Shown here: positions 1-5,695 of the stretch, piece after piece
Layout of the letters: every line of letters starts with the position of its first letter
How positions within the stretch are numbered: the stretch's first letter is position 1
Assembly: GCA_964395665.1 (NCBI GenBank)
Contig: CAYNDH010000204.1
Location: 1 to 7,451, forward strand
Direction of reading: 5' to 3'
Length of the DNA: 7,451 nt
DNA from: JAEZAF01 sp964395665
GTDB lineage: Bacteria; Chloroflexota; Anaerolineae; Aggregatilineales; Phototrophicaceae
The notes under the pieces: model-generated
The model's input: only the letters and a program-made list of their open reading frames with translations
Database searches by the model: none
Told to the model about the DNA's origin: nothing
Translations under genes and position numbers: made by a program

Positions 1-53
1 GCTTCCAGCACGCAGGCGAGTCCGAGACCGATGTGATTCTGAGCAGGAATTAG
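1..53 (+). CDS. C-terminal end of an unidentified protein (partial)
   Basis: Reading from base 3, sixteen codons run to a TAG at 51-53 and give FQHAGESETDVILSRN. About three quarters of the third positions are G or C, matching the window's GC-rich genes rather than the AT-rich gene that follows. The next start codon lies only four bases downstream, which suggests co-transcription. The other two forward frames are less protein-like: one stops at 34-36, and the other is arginine-rich and ends in the ATGA at 58-61. Too little remains to name a family. Confidence 0.45.
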   Translation, partial: FQHAGESETDVILSRN

Positions 54-57
54 TTCA

Positions 58-1299
58 ATGAAGTTATCGATGTACTTAAATGGAATTAGCTTTTTATTTT
101 TGCTCATTTTATTGATGTTCAACATTACTCCTAATGGATTAAAGACAGAGGAAACGCCTGTAAAGCTGGATGGATTTCTGATCTATAGTCAATATACCTC
201 AGTACCCTATGAGGTAGAGATTGTTGTCAGATCGGGCGATGATCGACGTGTTTATTCCTACCCTCATCTGGAATGCGGAAGCATTTCGATAGATGGAAGG
301 TATATGGCAACACTGACCCAATCTAGGGAACACATAACTGAACTTGAAATTTCCGATCTCACCTCCCAGCAGGAAGTGTTCAGAACCGAGTGGCTCCCAG
401 AATGGCAGATGTGCGGATTTACTACGAATAATCTATTGATCATTTACCCCTTGGGCTATGATGTAGATGACGATGGCTTGATTGATGAAGCAGAGGGTCG
501 TCTGCCTGTCTTTTATTTTGTTGATACAGAGACATTTAAGTTAAGCGGTCCTGATCCTTTACCCTTTTATCAGGAAGATGACGTATCACTGCTTCCGGAT
601 GAAGTAGTGGAACTACCCGCACTATCTTCTCCCTCAGGTAATCTGCATTTTTATGAACAGTGTGCTGATGGACGCGTTCTGTCATATCAGGATAATTTTC
701 CACCACTGGAGACCACTTATTGCTCTGATGGAAAATGGGTTATTTATGACTCTCAATCGCAGCAGGAACTTCAGCAGTTATCGGATGTGTCTGAGGTTTC
801 ATGGAAGCTGTTTCGTCGGCCCGGAGGCCCATATGCGGGGGCAGCGTGGTCTCCAGATGGAAACTATCTCGCCTACTTGATCCGCTTTGGGATTAATTAC
901 AAAGGGTTACCTATCGAGATTTATAATGCGGCGACCAACGCTTTGTCAGATGCAGACTTTCTCCGTATCGAAATTGATAAAGAACGAGGGCTTTTGTGGT
1001 CACCGGACAGCACTAAACTTGCGCTTTGGATCAGAGGACGTGCTGGCGAGCCAGAACCCGGGGATTGGGATAGACCTCTCCTGAGACATCTTGTTATTTA
1101 TGATACAAAAACAGAAACCTATCAGGCAATCGATCAGCCATATAATGTGGGTTATAGCAATGGGTTATGGTCACCCGATAGTCAGAAGTTTGTGTTTGTG
1201 AGTGAGGATAATGAACTCATTTACGTAGATATCAATACCTATACTTCGCGAGTGATCGATACCAACGTAAGTTCACTTTATGGCTGGTTAGATAATTAG
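58..1299 (+). CDS. Secreted or membrane-anchored TolB/WD40-like beta-propeller protein
   Basis: The 413-residue protein begins with a short basic N-terminus and a hydrophobic segment (residues about 10-22). No cysteine follows it, so this is a signal peptide or membrane anchor rather than a lipoprotein signal. The body carries propeller-blade signatures of the PD40/TolB type: WSPD at 264-267, 314-317 and 371-374, each followed by a hydrophobic strand, and a weaker SIDGRYMA near 77-84. Residues 135-146 form a canonical EF-hand-like loop (D135, D137, D139, G140, I142, D143, E146) inside the propeller. The start is supported by AGGA at 45-48, nine bases upstream of ATG; an in-frame ATG at 70 is the alternative. 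Base composition is far lower in GC than its neighbours, suggesting transfer or relaxed selection. The family recognises periplasmic or extracellular partners; the ligand here cannot be told. Confidence 0.8.
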   Translation: MKLSMYLNGISFLFLLILLMFNITPNGLKTEETPVKLDGFLIYSQYTSVPYEVEIVVRSGDDRRVYSYPHLECGSISIDGRYMATLTQSREHITELEISDLTSQQEVFRTEWLPEWQMCGFTTNNLLIIYPLGYDVDDDGLIDEAEGRLPVFYFVDTETFKLSGPDPLPFYQEDDVSLLPDEVVELPALSSPSGNLHFYEQCADGRVLSYQDNFPPLETTYCSDGKWVIYDSQSQQELQQLSDVSEVSWKLFRRPGGPYAGAAWSPDGNYLAYLIRFGINYKGLPIEIYNAATNALSDADFLRIEIDKERGLLWSPDSTKLALWIRGRAGEPEPGDWDRPLLRHLVIYDTKTETYQAIDQPYNVGYSNGLWSPDSQKFVFVSEDNELIYVDINTYTSRVIDTNVSSLYGWLDN

Positions 1300-1399
1300 C
1301 AGGGGAAGATCAACTTAGAAGAAATTCAATTTGTATTTTGATATAAGACTCTGTTATAAATTGAGGATAGAAAAATCCGCTGTATGTGGAGTTAAGCGA

Positions 1400-1518
1400 G
1401 GGCGCAGCGAGCCTAAGGCTGCGCCCCCTGATAGGTCTGCAAATGGCGGTGGCAGCAGCGGTCAGGCTGCTGTGGAGAGAGGATGGGCGATACGACCGGA
1501 TCGGTGTGGGCGTATCGC
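1400..1518. other. Cluster of three hairpins between convergent genes
   Basis: Three inverted repeats stand in a row: a perfect 9-bp stem (1400-1408 with 1418-1426), a 7-bp stem CAGCAGC/GCTGCTG (1453-1459 with 1466-1472), and an 8-bp stem GCGATACG/CGTATCGC (1487-1494 with 1511-1518) whose loop holds a further ACCG/CGGT pair (1495-1498, 1502-1505). None is followed by a T-run on either strand. They lie between the converging ends of the propeller gene and the small minus-strand gene, so a bidirectional transcription barrier is the simplest reading. A structured RNA or a repeat element is also possible. No credible protein-coding frame was seen in 1300-1548. Confidence 0.55.
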
Positions 1519-1548
1519 TCGTCCGCCATCTGCCGGAATACTCGAAAA

Positions 1549-1812
1549 TTACTTGGCGACTGATGGACGCACACCCGCACGCGGTGCGCTGTCGTAAGCG
1601 TCGCGCACATCGCTGTAGCGTTCCTTCAGGGCGCTGCCTGCGTTGACCAGCGCATCACCCACGCTGCTCAGGATCGGGGCATAAAATGGCATGGGTTCTT
1701 CGCTCACATCAGCATTGATGTTAGTCCGTGCCATGCGCTGCTGCTCGATTTCGCGGCGGATGTCTTCACGGCGGATGTCGCTGATTTTCGTGTTCTGGTA
1801 ATGATCGTACAT
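1549..1812 (-). CDS. Small charged hypothetical protein, 87 aa
   Basis: I do not recognise a named family. The start was set at the ATG at 1812-1810 because GGAG lies eight bases upstream of it, while the longer reading from 1848 has no comparable site. Residues about 11-31 (ISDIRREDIRREIEQQRMA) form a strongly charged, probably helical segment. Residues 43-66 (FYAPILSSVGDALVNAGSAL) look like an amphipathic helix, and the C-terminus is proline- and arginine-containing and probably disordered. There is no signal peptide, membrane segment or cysteine. It points the same way as the ArsR-type regulator gene but lies 174 bases beyond the small Cys-rich ORF and past two hairpins, so it is probably transcribed separately. 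A soluble cytoplasmic or membrane-surface protein is a guess. Confidence 0.6.
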   Translation of the reverse strand: MYDHYQNTKISDIRREDIRREIEQQRMARTNINADVSEEPMPFYAPILSSVGDALVNAGSALKERYSDVRDAYDSAPRAGVRPSVAK

Positions 1813-1945
1813 GATGTTAGCTCCATTTGGCCCGGAAAGGGCGGTCATTGAACCAGGCCGACAGGGCCTTGTGCCTGTCAGTGGTAAAGATGCAGATTGG
1901 GTTGAAAAGGTTTACCGGTGCTGCCTGTGATCGAGATCGATCCCT

Positions 1946-1983
1946 GTCCGCCCTCTGGCGGGCCGCTGACTGGTGACGTCAGC
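1946..1983 (-). terminator. Tandem hairpins after the regulator unit
   Basis: Two adjoining inverted repeats follow the TAA of the Cys-rich ORF (1987-1989): GCTGAC/GTCAGC (1965-1970 with 1978-1983, loop of 7) and then a stem of CCGCC/GGCGG extended by a wobble pair and one more pair (1946-1952 with 1957-1963, loop CTCT). Reading on the minus strand they come three bases after the stop codon. No U-tract follows, so this is terminator-like by position and structure only. Confidence 0.4.
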
Positions 1984-1986
1984 CTG

Positions 1987-2094
1987 TTACATGTTCAGTG
2001 TTACCATATCCCAGGCCCCGTGAAAGTTGCCGTCAAACTCATGCTGAAGCTCCTTTCCCCCGCAGCAGCCGCCGCAGTGCTCGCATGGTTTCAT
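1987..2094 (-). CDS. Cys-rich zinc-knuckle-like microprotein, 35 aa, overlapping the regulator gene
   Basis: The frame shifted by +1 relative to the ArsR-type gene contains ATG at 2094-2092 and stays open for 35 codons to TAA at 1987-1989. The first 56 bases lie inside the regulator gene and the rest beyond its stop. The product opens MKPCEHCGGCC, giving C4-x2-C7-x2-C10-C11 as in a zinc knuckle, and ends with an aromatic- and acid-rich tail including EFDGNFHGAWDMVTLNM. The segment beyond the regulator is not constrained by it, yet still reads like protein, and roughly 70% of third positions are G or C. A GAGAG stretch about seven bases upstream could serve for ribosome binding. I recognise no family. 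It could be a metal-binding partner of the regulator. It may also be a chance frame, or the remnant of a longer gene whose start was lost. Confidence 0.42.
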   Translation of the reverse strand: MKPCEHCGGCCGGKELQHEFDGNFHGAWDMVTLNM

Positions 2095-3145
2095 CCACGC
2101 GCTCTCGATTGATGCTGTAGCATTTAGCGGTTTCCCGGCGGCGTTCCACCAGGTATCCGGTTGCAACCAGTTGTCTTAGATTACGTGATGCCGCCGACTG
2201 GGTGAGATCGAGCAGGTTGATGATGTCCTGTGCGCAGATCTCGTCATGCTGCGCCACTGCCTCCAGAATTTGCAGGCGGGTGTCATCGGCCAGTGCGCTC
2301 AGGCGCGGGATGAGTTCCGCCCGGGTAAGTTCAGGTGACCGGCTCCGCGTCTGCGGTGGCTGGCGCACGCCGAACATGATATAGCCAGTCTTTTCGCCTT
2401 CCATGTCGAACCGTCCAACATACGGCCCGATGTGCGGCGATGGGATGAAGACGAGATCGGTCTGCGGCCATTCCCAGCCGGTATTCGCCAGATCACGCCC
2501 GGTGATAGTGCGGACTGCTTCCAGCGCCGTCAGGTTCTGGAAGTCAAGCTGCCGGTAAGCTTCTAATACGGCGGTAAGCTGCGGCTGTCTGCGTTCCCAT
2601 TCTTCGCGCAGGATGTTGTCCCACATCCAGTGCAGATGCTCCAGCAGGATCGCCTTGAGCCGTACCGGATCATTCAGCAGCGGGAAGACTTCGACAAAGC
2701 GTTCAGGGTGAAAATCATGATCCTTGACCGTCTGCTTATGGGCCGCCATCTTGGTAACCTGTCCGATCATGGTATCGAGATCGCTGTAAACGGCTTCGAG
2801 TGTGGGCGGTGTTTCGTCACCCGGAATATCGACCAGCCAGCGGGTCATGATGTGCCGCAGATCATCCGGAGTCTGGTCTTCCAGCCACTTCAGATACTCT
2901 GGGAACTCGCGATTGATCAGGTCATTGCCAGCGTGCCCTACCAGATGCCATGCCCCGGCGCAATCGAGCAGGTGATTGGTCTGCATCGCGTGCTGCGGAA
3001 GGCGGGCCACCGTCTCATAAATCCACGGATCAAGACCAGAGAGTTCGTCAACGGAGTTCAGCAGCCCCAGTGATTCAAAGATGTTACACACGGGCGCAGT
3101 GCTGAAGCTGATGTTGACAATGGTGGGTGCGTAAACGTAATCCAT
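2039..3145 (-). CDS. ArsR/SmtB-family transcriptional regulator with long N-terminal domain
   Basis: The 368-residue protein is about three to four times the length of a simple ArsR repressor. Its winged-helix DNA-binding domain is C-terminal: LIPRLSALADDTRLQILEAV (278-297), then DIINLLDLTQSAASRNLRQL (307-326) with the recognition helix near 316-328, and a wing around YLVERRRETAKCYSI (331-345). The first ~270 residues lack recognisable catalytic motifs and probably form a sensor or dimerisation domain seen in long ArsR-type regulators; the ligand is unknown. The usual metal motif ELCxCDL appears as EICAQDI (302-308): one cysteine is kept and the other is glutamine, so classical As/Cd sensing through this site is unlikely. 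The ATG at 3145-3143 has GAGAGAG seven bases upstream. The promoter and a palindrome over its start point imply autoregulation. A 35-codon ORF overlaps the 3' end in another frame. Confidence 0.87.
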   Translation of the reverse strand: MDYVYAPTIVNISFSTAPVCNIFESLGLLNSVDELSGLDPWIYETVARLPQHAMQTNHLLDCAGAWHLVGHAGNDLINREFPEYLKWLEDQTPDDLRHIMTRWLVDIPGDETPPTLEAVYSDLDTMIGQVTKMAAHKQTVKDHDFHPERFVEVFPLLNDPVRLKAILLEHLHWMWDNILREEWERRQPQLTAVLEAYRQLDFQNLTALEAVRTITGRDLANTGWEWPQTDLVFIPSPHIGPYVGRFDMEGEKTGYIMFGVRQPPQTRSRSPELTRAELIPRLSALADDTRLQILEAVAQHDEICAQDIINLLDLTQSAASRNLRQLVATGYLVERRRETAKCYSINRERVDETMRALRRLLRGKGASA

Positions 3146-3172
3146 TGACTGTCTCTCTCATCCATCTCCCGA

Positions 3173-3208
3173 TATTCACTCTAGTCGCTTAAACGACTAG
3201 AGTGAATA
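3173..3208. promoter_or_regulatory. 36-bp palindromic operator upstream of the ArsR-type gene
   Basis: Arms TATTCACTCTAGTCG (3173-3187) and CGACTAGAGTGAATA (3194-3208) are perfect 15-bp reverse complements around a CTTAAA centre; the inner TTAA also pairs, leaving a single mismatched pair in the whole element. It lies 28 bases upstream of the regulator's ATG and covers the predicted transcription start, just downstream of the -10 box. Location and symmetry fit a binding site for the winged-helix dimer itself, probably two dimers given its length. No second copy was noticed in the window. Confidence 0.8.
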
Positions 3209-3209
3209 C

Positions 3210-3238
3210 AGTGTATAGGGATCTCGAAATGCTGTCAA
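3210..3238 (-). promoter_or_regulatory. Sigma-70-type promoter of the ArsR-type gene
   Basis: On the minus strand a perfect TTGACA (3238-3233) is followed after 17 bases by TACACT (3215-3210), a 4-of-6 match to the -10 consensus; an overlapping TATACA would give a 15-base spacer. Transcription should start near 3203, inside the palindrome at 3173-3208, leaving a leader of roughly 58 bases. Repressor bound there would block initiation. Confidence 0.65.
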
Positions 3239-3402
3239 GAGGTCAATTTTGCAGATTAACGCATATCTCATGATCTGATCTCCCTGTCCGACAAAATGGA
3301 ATACGCACAGGGGCGATCAATGGTTCAAAATTCGGTTGAGCAATTTTTGTGCTGTCAGTCGCCGCCCCGCAGTTCCCCTACGCTGATCTACCGGCAATAC
3401 GC

Positions 3403-3408
3403 TACAAT
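3403..3408 (+). promoter_or_regulatory. Possible -10 box for the glycosyltransferase gene
   Basis: TACAAT (5 of 6 consensus bases) lies 40 bases upstream of the glycosyltransferase ATG. No good -35 hexamer is found 16-18 bases further up, so the call rests on one box. The rest of 3239-3402 shows no gene I can support; the ribosome-binding site before ATG 3449 is also weak (GAAAG at 3432-3436). Confidence 0.3.
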
Positions 3409-3448
3409 CGCATCATGCTGAATCCGATAACGAAAGATAGACCATTTC

Positions 3449-4582
3449 ATGCATATCGCATTTAACGGCTGGTTCTGGGATCAGCCGAATACAGGCAGCG
3501 GACAGTATCTGCGGAATCTGCTGGCGCAGCTGCGGCGCGTCGGCCCGGATCACCGGCTGTCACTGATCGTCCCGGCACACAGCAGTGATCTCGAACTCGT
3601 CCCGCAGGGGGTTGAGGTCATCAAAGTCGGTGTGCGCGGTGGCAATCTCGGCAAGGTGCTGTTCGAACAGCGCGGCTATCCGGCGGCAGTGCGGCGTCTT
3701 CAGGCCGATATCGCACATGTGCCATACTGGGGGCCGCCGCTGTCGTCTCCGGCGCGGCTGGTGACCAGCATTCTGGATGTCATCCCGCTGGAAATGCCGG
3801 TTTATGCCGCATCCACCGGCGCGAAGCTGTACACCTCACTGGTGAGTACCGCTTCCAGAGGATCGGCGCATGTCATCACATTGAGTCAGGCGGCAAAGGG
3901 TGACATCGTGAAACATCTCGATCTGCCATCGGAGCTGATCACGCCGATTCATCTCGGTGTCGAAGAGCGCTTTCATCCGCGCATGGGGGCCGAACGTGAT
4001 GCAGAGGTCCGCCAGAAATACGATCTGCCGGATGACTTCGTGCTGTATCTGGGGGGCTTCGACCGGCGCAAGCATGTCAATGAACTGCTGCTGGCCTATA
4101 CCTATGTCGCGCAGGGAGTGAGTGACAAATTCCCGCTGGTGCTGGCCGGAAAGCAGCCCAAGTGGGGATCGTCACCGGTTTTCCCGGATCTGCCCGCCTA
4201 CGCGAAGGAACTCGGCATCGATGATCTGGTGCAGTGGACAGGCTATGTCGATGAAGCGGATAAACCATCGCTCTACCGGCTGGCGCGGGTGTTCGCGTAT
4301 CCGACGCGCTATGAGGGCTTTGGACTGCCAGCACTGGAAGCAATGGCATCCGGGACGCCAGTGGTCGCGCTGGATATCCCGGTCATGCGGGAACTGGTCG
4401 GGGAAGGGGCGTTTCTGGTGGAAGATGAGCGCAAGATGGCCGGTTCGATCATCGCGCTTTTGGAGCAGGACTCGTTCCGGCAGTCGATGATCAATCAGGG
4501 ACTGTCACAGGCTACGCGCTATTCGTGGCGTAAAACCGCCCGCGAGACGCTGGCGGTCTATGAACAGGTGATGGCGCTGTAG
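3449..4582 (+). CDS. GT4-family (GT-B fold) glycosyltransferase
   Basis: The 377-residue length and motifs are typical of retaining GT4 glycosyltransferases, which transfer a sugar from a nucleotide donor (often GDP-mannose) to a lipid, glycan or protein acceptor at the cytoplasmic face of the membrane. The N-terminal acceptor domain begins with FNGWFWDQPNTGSGQYLRNL, whose glycine-rich loop (16-18) is usual after the first strand. The C-terminal donor domain begins around VLYLGGFDRRKHV (198-210), with R207 and K208 in the place of the basic residues that hold the donor phosphates. The EX7E motif is intact: E289 and E297 in EGFGLPALE, followed by SGTPVVALDIPVMRELVG. There is no membrane segment. 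The gene stands alone, flanked by non-coding DNA, so acceptor and pathway (envelope polysaccharide or glycolipid) cannot be assigned. No in-frame alternative start was seen. Confidence 0.93.
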   Translation: MHIAFNGWFWDQPNTGSGQYLRNLLAQLRRVGPDHRLSLIVPAHSSDLELVPQGVEVIKVGVRGGNLGKVLFEQRGYPAAVRRLQADIAHVPYWGPPLSSPARLVTSILDVIPLEMPVYAASTGAKLYTSLVSTASRGSAHVITLSQAAKGDIVKHLDLPSELITPIHLGVEERFHPRMGAERDAEVRQKYDLPDDFVLYLGGFDRRKHVNELLLAYTYVAQGVSDKFPLVLAGKQPKWGSSPVFPDLPAYAKELGIDDLVQWTGYVDEADKPSLYRLARVFAYPTRYEGFGLPALEAMASGTPVVALDIPVMRELVGEGAFLVEDERKMAGSIIALLEQDSFRQSMINQGLSQATRYSWRKTARETLAVYEQVMAL

Positions 4583-4635
4583 CGACAGATCCAGCCTATA
4601 TTTGAGGCAGCGGGCCGGAAGAATCCGACCTCTAC

Positions 4636-4711
4636 CTATCGCGCAGGGCGTAGGGACGCCCAACGGGGCGTCCGCTGCGTACTTCCCCCCTTCCCCTAAC
4701 CGGCGCGATAG
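4636..4711. repeat. Nested inverted-repeat element in the 307-bp gap
   Basis: An outer pair CTATCGCGC (4636-4644) and GCGCGATAG (4703-4711) encloses a perfect 8-bp stem GGACGCCC/GGGCGTCC (4654-4661 with 4666-4673) with an AACG tetraloop. GGGACGCCC recurs as a direct copy at 4812-4820, CCTGCGCT occurs twice (4713-4720, 4735-4742) and its core occurs inverted at 4641-4647, and CCTTCCC/GGGAAGG (4723-4729 with 4747-4753) adds another stem. Such density of short repeats suggests an interspersed intergenic repeat. Nothing in 4583-4889 reads as a credible gene. The inner stem could help terminate the glycosyltransferase transcript, though no T-run follows. Confidence 0.5.
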
Positions 4712-4860
4712 ACCTGCGCTACCCTTCCCCAGTCCCTGCGCTCCGAGGGAAGGCGAATTGATCCACGGTGAACTGCTTTTCCGCCTTGCAAATCCTTATC
4801 TTGGTGCATATGGGACGCCCGACGCCCCTGCCCCGCATCCGTCATCCGCCGGGTATACAT

Positions 4861-4880
4861 GATCGGGATTCTTCCTGATC
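4861..4880 (-). terminator. Hairpin after the HxlR-type gene
   Basis: GATCGGG (4861-4867) pairs with CCTGATC (4874-4880), seven pairs including one G-T, with a six-base loop. It begins nine bases beyond the TAG of the HxlR-type gene. There is no U-run after it on the minus strand, so it is a terminator by position and structure only. Confidence 0.4.
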
Positions 4881-4889
4881 CGGCCTAAT

Positions 4890-5558
4890 CTACTCCACGC
4901 TCTCCACCGTCGCCACATGACTCAGGCTCAGGAAGCGTTCCAGCGCCCCGGCATCCCCCTGGACGCGCACCAGACCGGCGGCGACCGCCTGCTCTGGGGG
5001 TAGCTGGCCGGAGAACATCCCCAGATAGGCCTGCACACTGGTATAAAACACGGCATCCGGTTCGACCGCTGGCCCCTGCTGGATATGCAGCGCCCCGTCT
5101 CTGACCTGAATCTGAAGGATCTCGGCATCCAGATGCAGTTCATAGGTCACGTTGATGTCCTGTGCTGGTTCGGGATTGAAAAACGCCTTGATCGCCAGTG
5201 CGGTGGTCCCCACACTCGGCAGCGACAGCCCTTCCATGGAGGGCGGCAAAAACTGGCTTCCCCAGCGCCCTAATTCGATGATCGCCGTCTCCACACTGCG
5301 TCCGACCGGTGTCAGGTCATAGACGGTTGATCCGGCGGGGGGCGGCAGCACACGGCGGCAGAGAATCCCCTGTTCTTCGAGCCTTTTCAGGCGTTCGGTC
5401 AGCAGATTGGTGCTGATCCCCGGCAGGCCGTCCATCAGATCCTTGAAGCGGCGCGGCCCGGTCAGCAGTTCGCGGATGATCAGCAGTGTCCAGCGTTCGC
5501 CGATGATGTCCAGGGCGAAGGCCAGCCCACAGAATTGGTTATAGGTTCTGGTTTTCAT
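4890..5558 (-). CDS. HxlR-family regulator fused to an SCP2-like domain
   Basis: Residues 1-100 are a textbook HxlR winged helix: a conserved cysteine (C10), ALDIIGERWTLLIIRELLTG (15-34), RFKDLMDGLPGISTNLLTER (37-56) with the recognition helix near 48-60, LKRLEEQGILCRR (57-69), and a wing before YDLTPVGR. Residues about 118-215 resemble a sterol-carrier-protein-2-like fold, with DAVFYTSVQAYLGMFSGQ and AGLVRVQGDAGALERF matching that family's closing strand and helix. This HxlR plus SCP2 arrangement, about 220 residues, is a known architecture; the pocket probably binds a small hydrophobic effector. C10 is the position used for redox or electrophile sensing in some HxlR proteins, but that role is inferred. 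The gene is divergent from the DUF6958-type gene across 137 bases. Its GGAG lies only two bases from ATG, too close for normal use, and its -10 box suggests a leaderless message. Confidence 0.9.
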   Translation of the reverse strand: MKTRTYNQFCGLAFALDIIGERWTLLIIRELLTGPRRFKDLMDGLPGISTNLLTERLKRLEEQGILCRRVLPPPAGSTVYDLTPVGRSVETAIIELGRWGSQFLPPSMEGLSLPSVGTTALAIKAFFNPEPAQDINVTYELHLDAEILQIQVRDGALHIQQGPAVEPDAVFYTSVQAYLGMFSGQLPPEQAVAAGLVRVQGDAGALERFLSLSHVATVESVE

Positions 5559-5564
5559 AACTCC

Positions 5565-5570
5565 AGTATA
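5565..5570 (-). promoter_or_regulatory. -10 box implying a leaderless HxlR transcript
   Basis: TATACT (5570-5565 on the minus strand, 5 of 6 consensus) ends six bases before the ATG at 5558, so the usual start point would coincide with the A of ATG. The hexamer 17 bases further up is TTCAAT, a poor -35. ACT-GG-AGT symmetry at 5560-5567 overlaps the box and could be part of an operator for the HxlR protein. Confidence 0.45.
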
Positions 5571-5630
5571 CCGCTTTCAACGTCAGAATTGAATTTGAGA
5601 ATGCTTAACTTCTGTTTATGAACTGATCAC

Positions 5631-5659
5631 TTGCTATTTTGAAGTATAAGGGATATGAT
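5631..5659 (+). promoter_or_regulatory. Sigma-70-type promoter of the DUF6958-type gene
   Basis: TTGCTA (5631-5636, 4 of 6) and TATGAT (5654-5659, 5 of 6) are separated by exactly 17 bases. Transcription would begin near 5666, giving a leader of about 30 bases with GGGAG at 5685-5689 before ATG 5696. This position rules out a translation start at 5639. Confidence 0.6.
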
Positions 5660-5695
5660 AGAACAGTTGTGCTGAACACTACCTGGGAGAAACAC

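Noticed and set aside
1331..1646. Two + strand ORFs over the hairpin cluster
   Set aside because: Arg- and Gly-rich products with codons dictated by the hairpins, and they run into the opposite-strand small gene that has a proper ribosome-binding site.
1974..1981. TGACGTCA palindrome as a possible regulator site
   Set aside because: It is part of the terminator-like hairpin behind the regulator unit and has no nearby promoter.
2001..2042. ATGA-coupled 13-codon ORF after AAAGGAG at the end of the ArsR-type gene
   Set aside because: The start signal is good, but MSLTATFTGPGIW is too short to judge and the neighbouring frame gives a far more protein-like, Cys-rich product.
2630..3073. 147-codon ORF antisense to the ArsR-type gene
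   Set aside because: Shadow frame of a gene with clear winged-helix motifs; no supporting start signal.
3296..3421. 41-codon + strand ORF upstream of the glycosyltransferase
   Set aside because: No ribosome-binding site, and the translation shows no family signature or helical pattern.
3415..3465. 16-codon upstream ORF overlapping the glycosyltransferase start
   Set aside because: No Shine-Dalgarno, and the ATG lies at the predicted transcription start; probably chance.
4602..4862. 86-codon + strand ORF in the gap after the glycosyltransferase
   Set aside because: Pro-, Arg- and Ala-rich translation running straight through the inverted repeats, with no ribosome-binding site and no recognisable motif.
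5639..5695. 19-residue N-terminal extension of the DUF6958-type protein
   Set aside because: The ATG lies between the -35 and -10 boxes of the promoter, while ATG 5696 has a good GGGAG at proper spacing.
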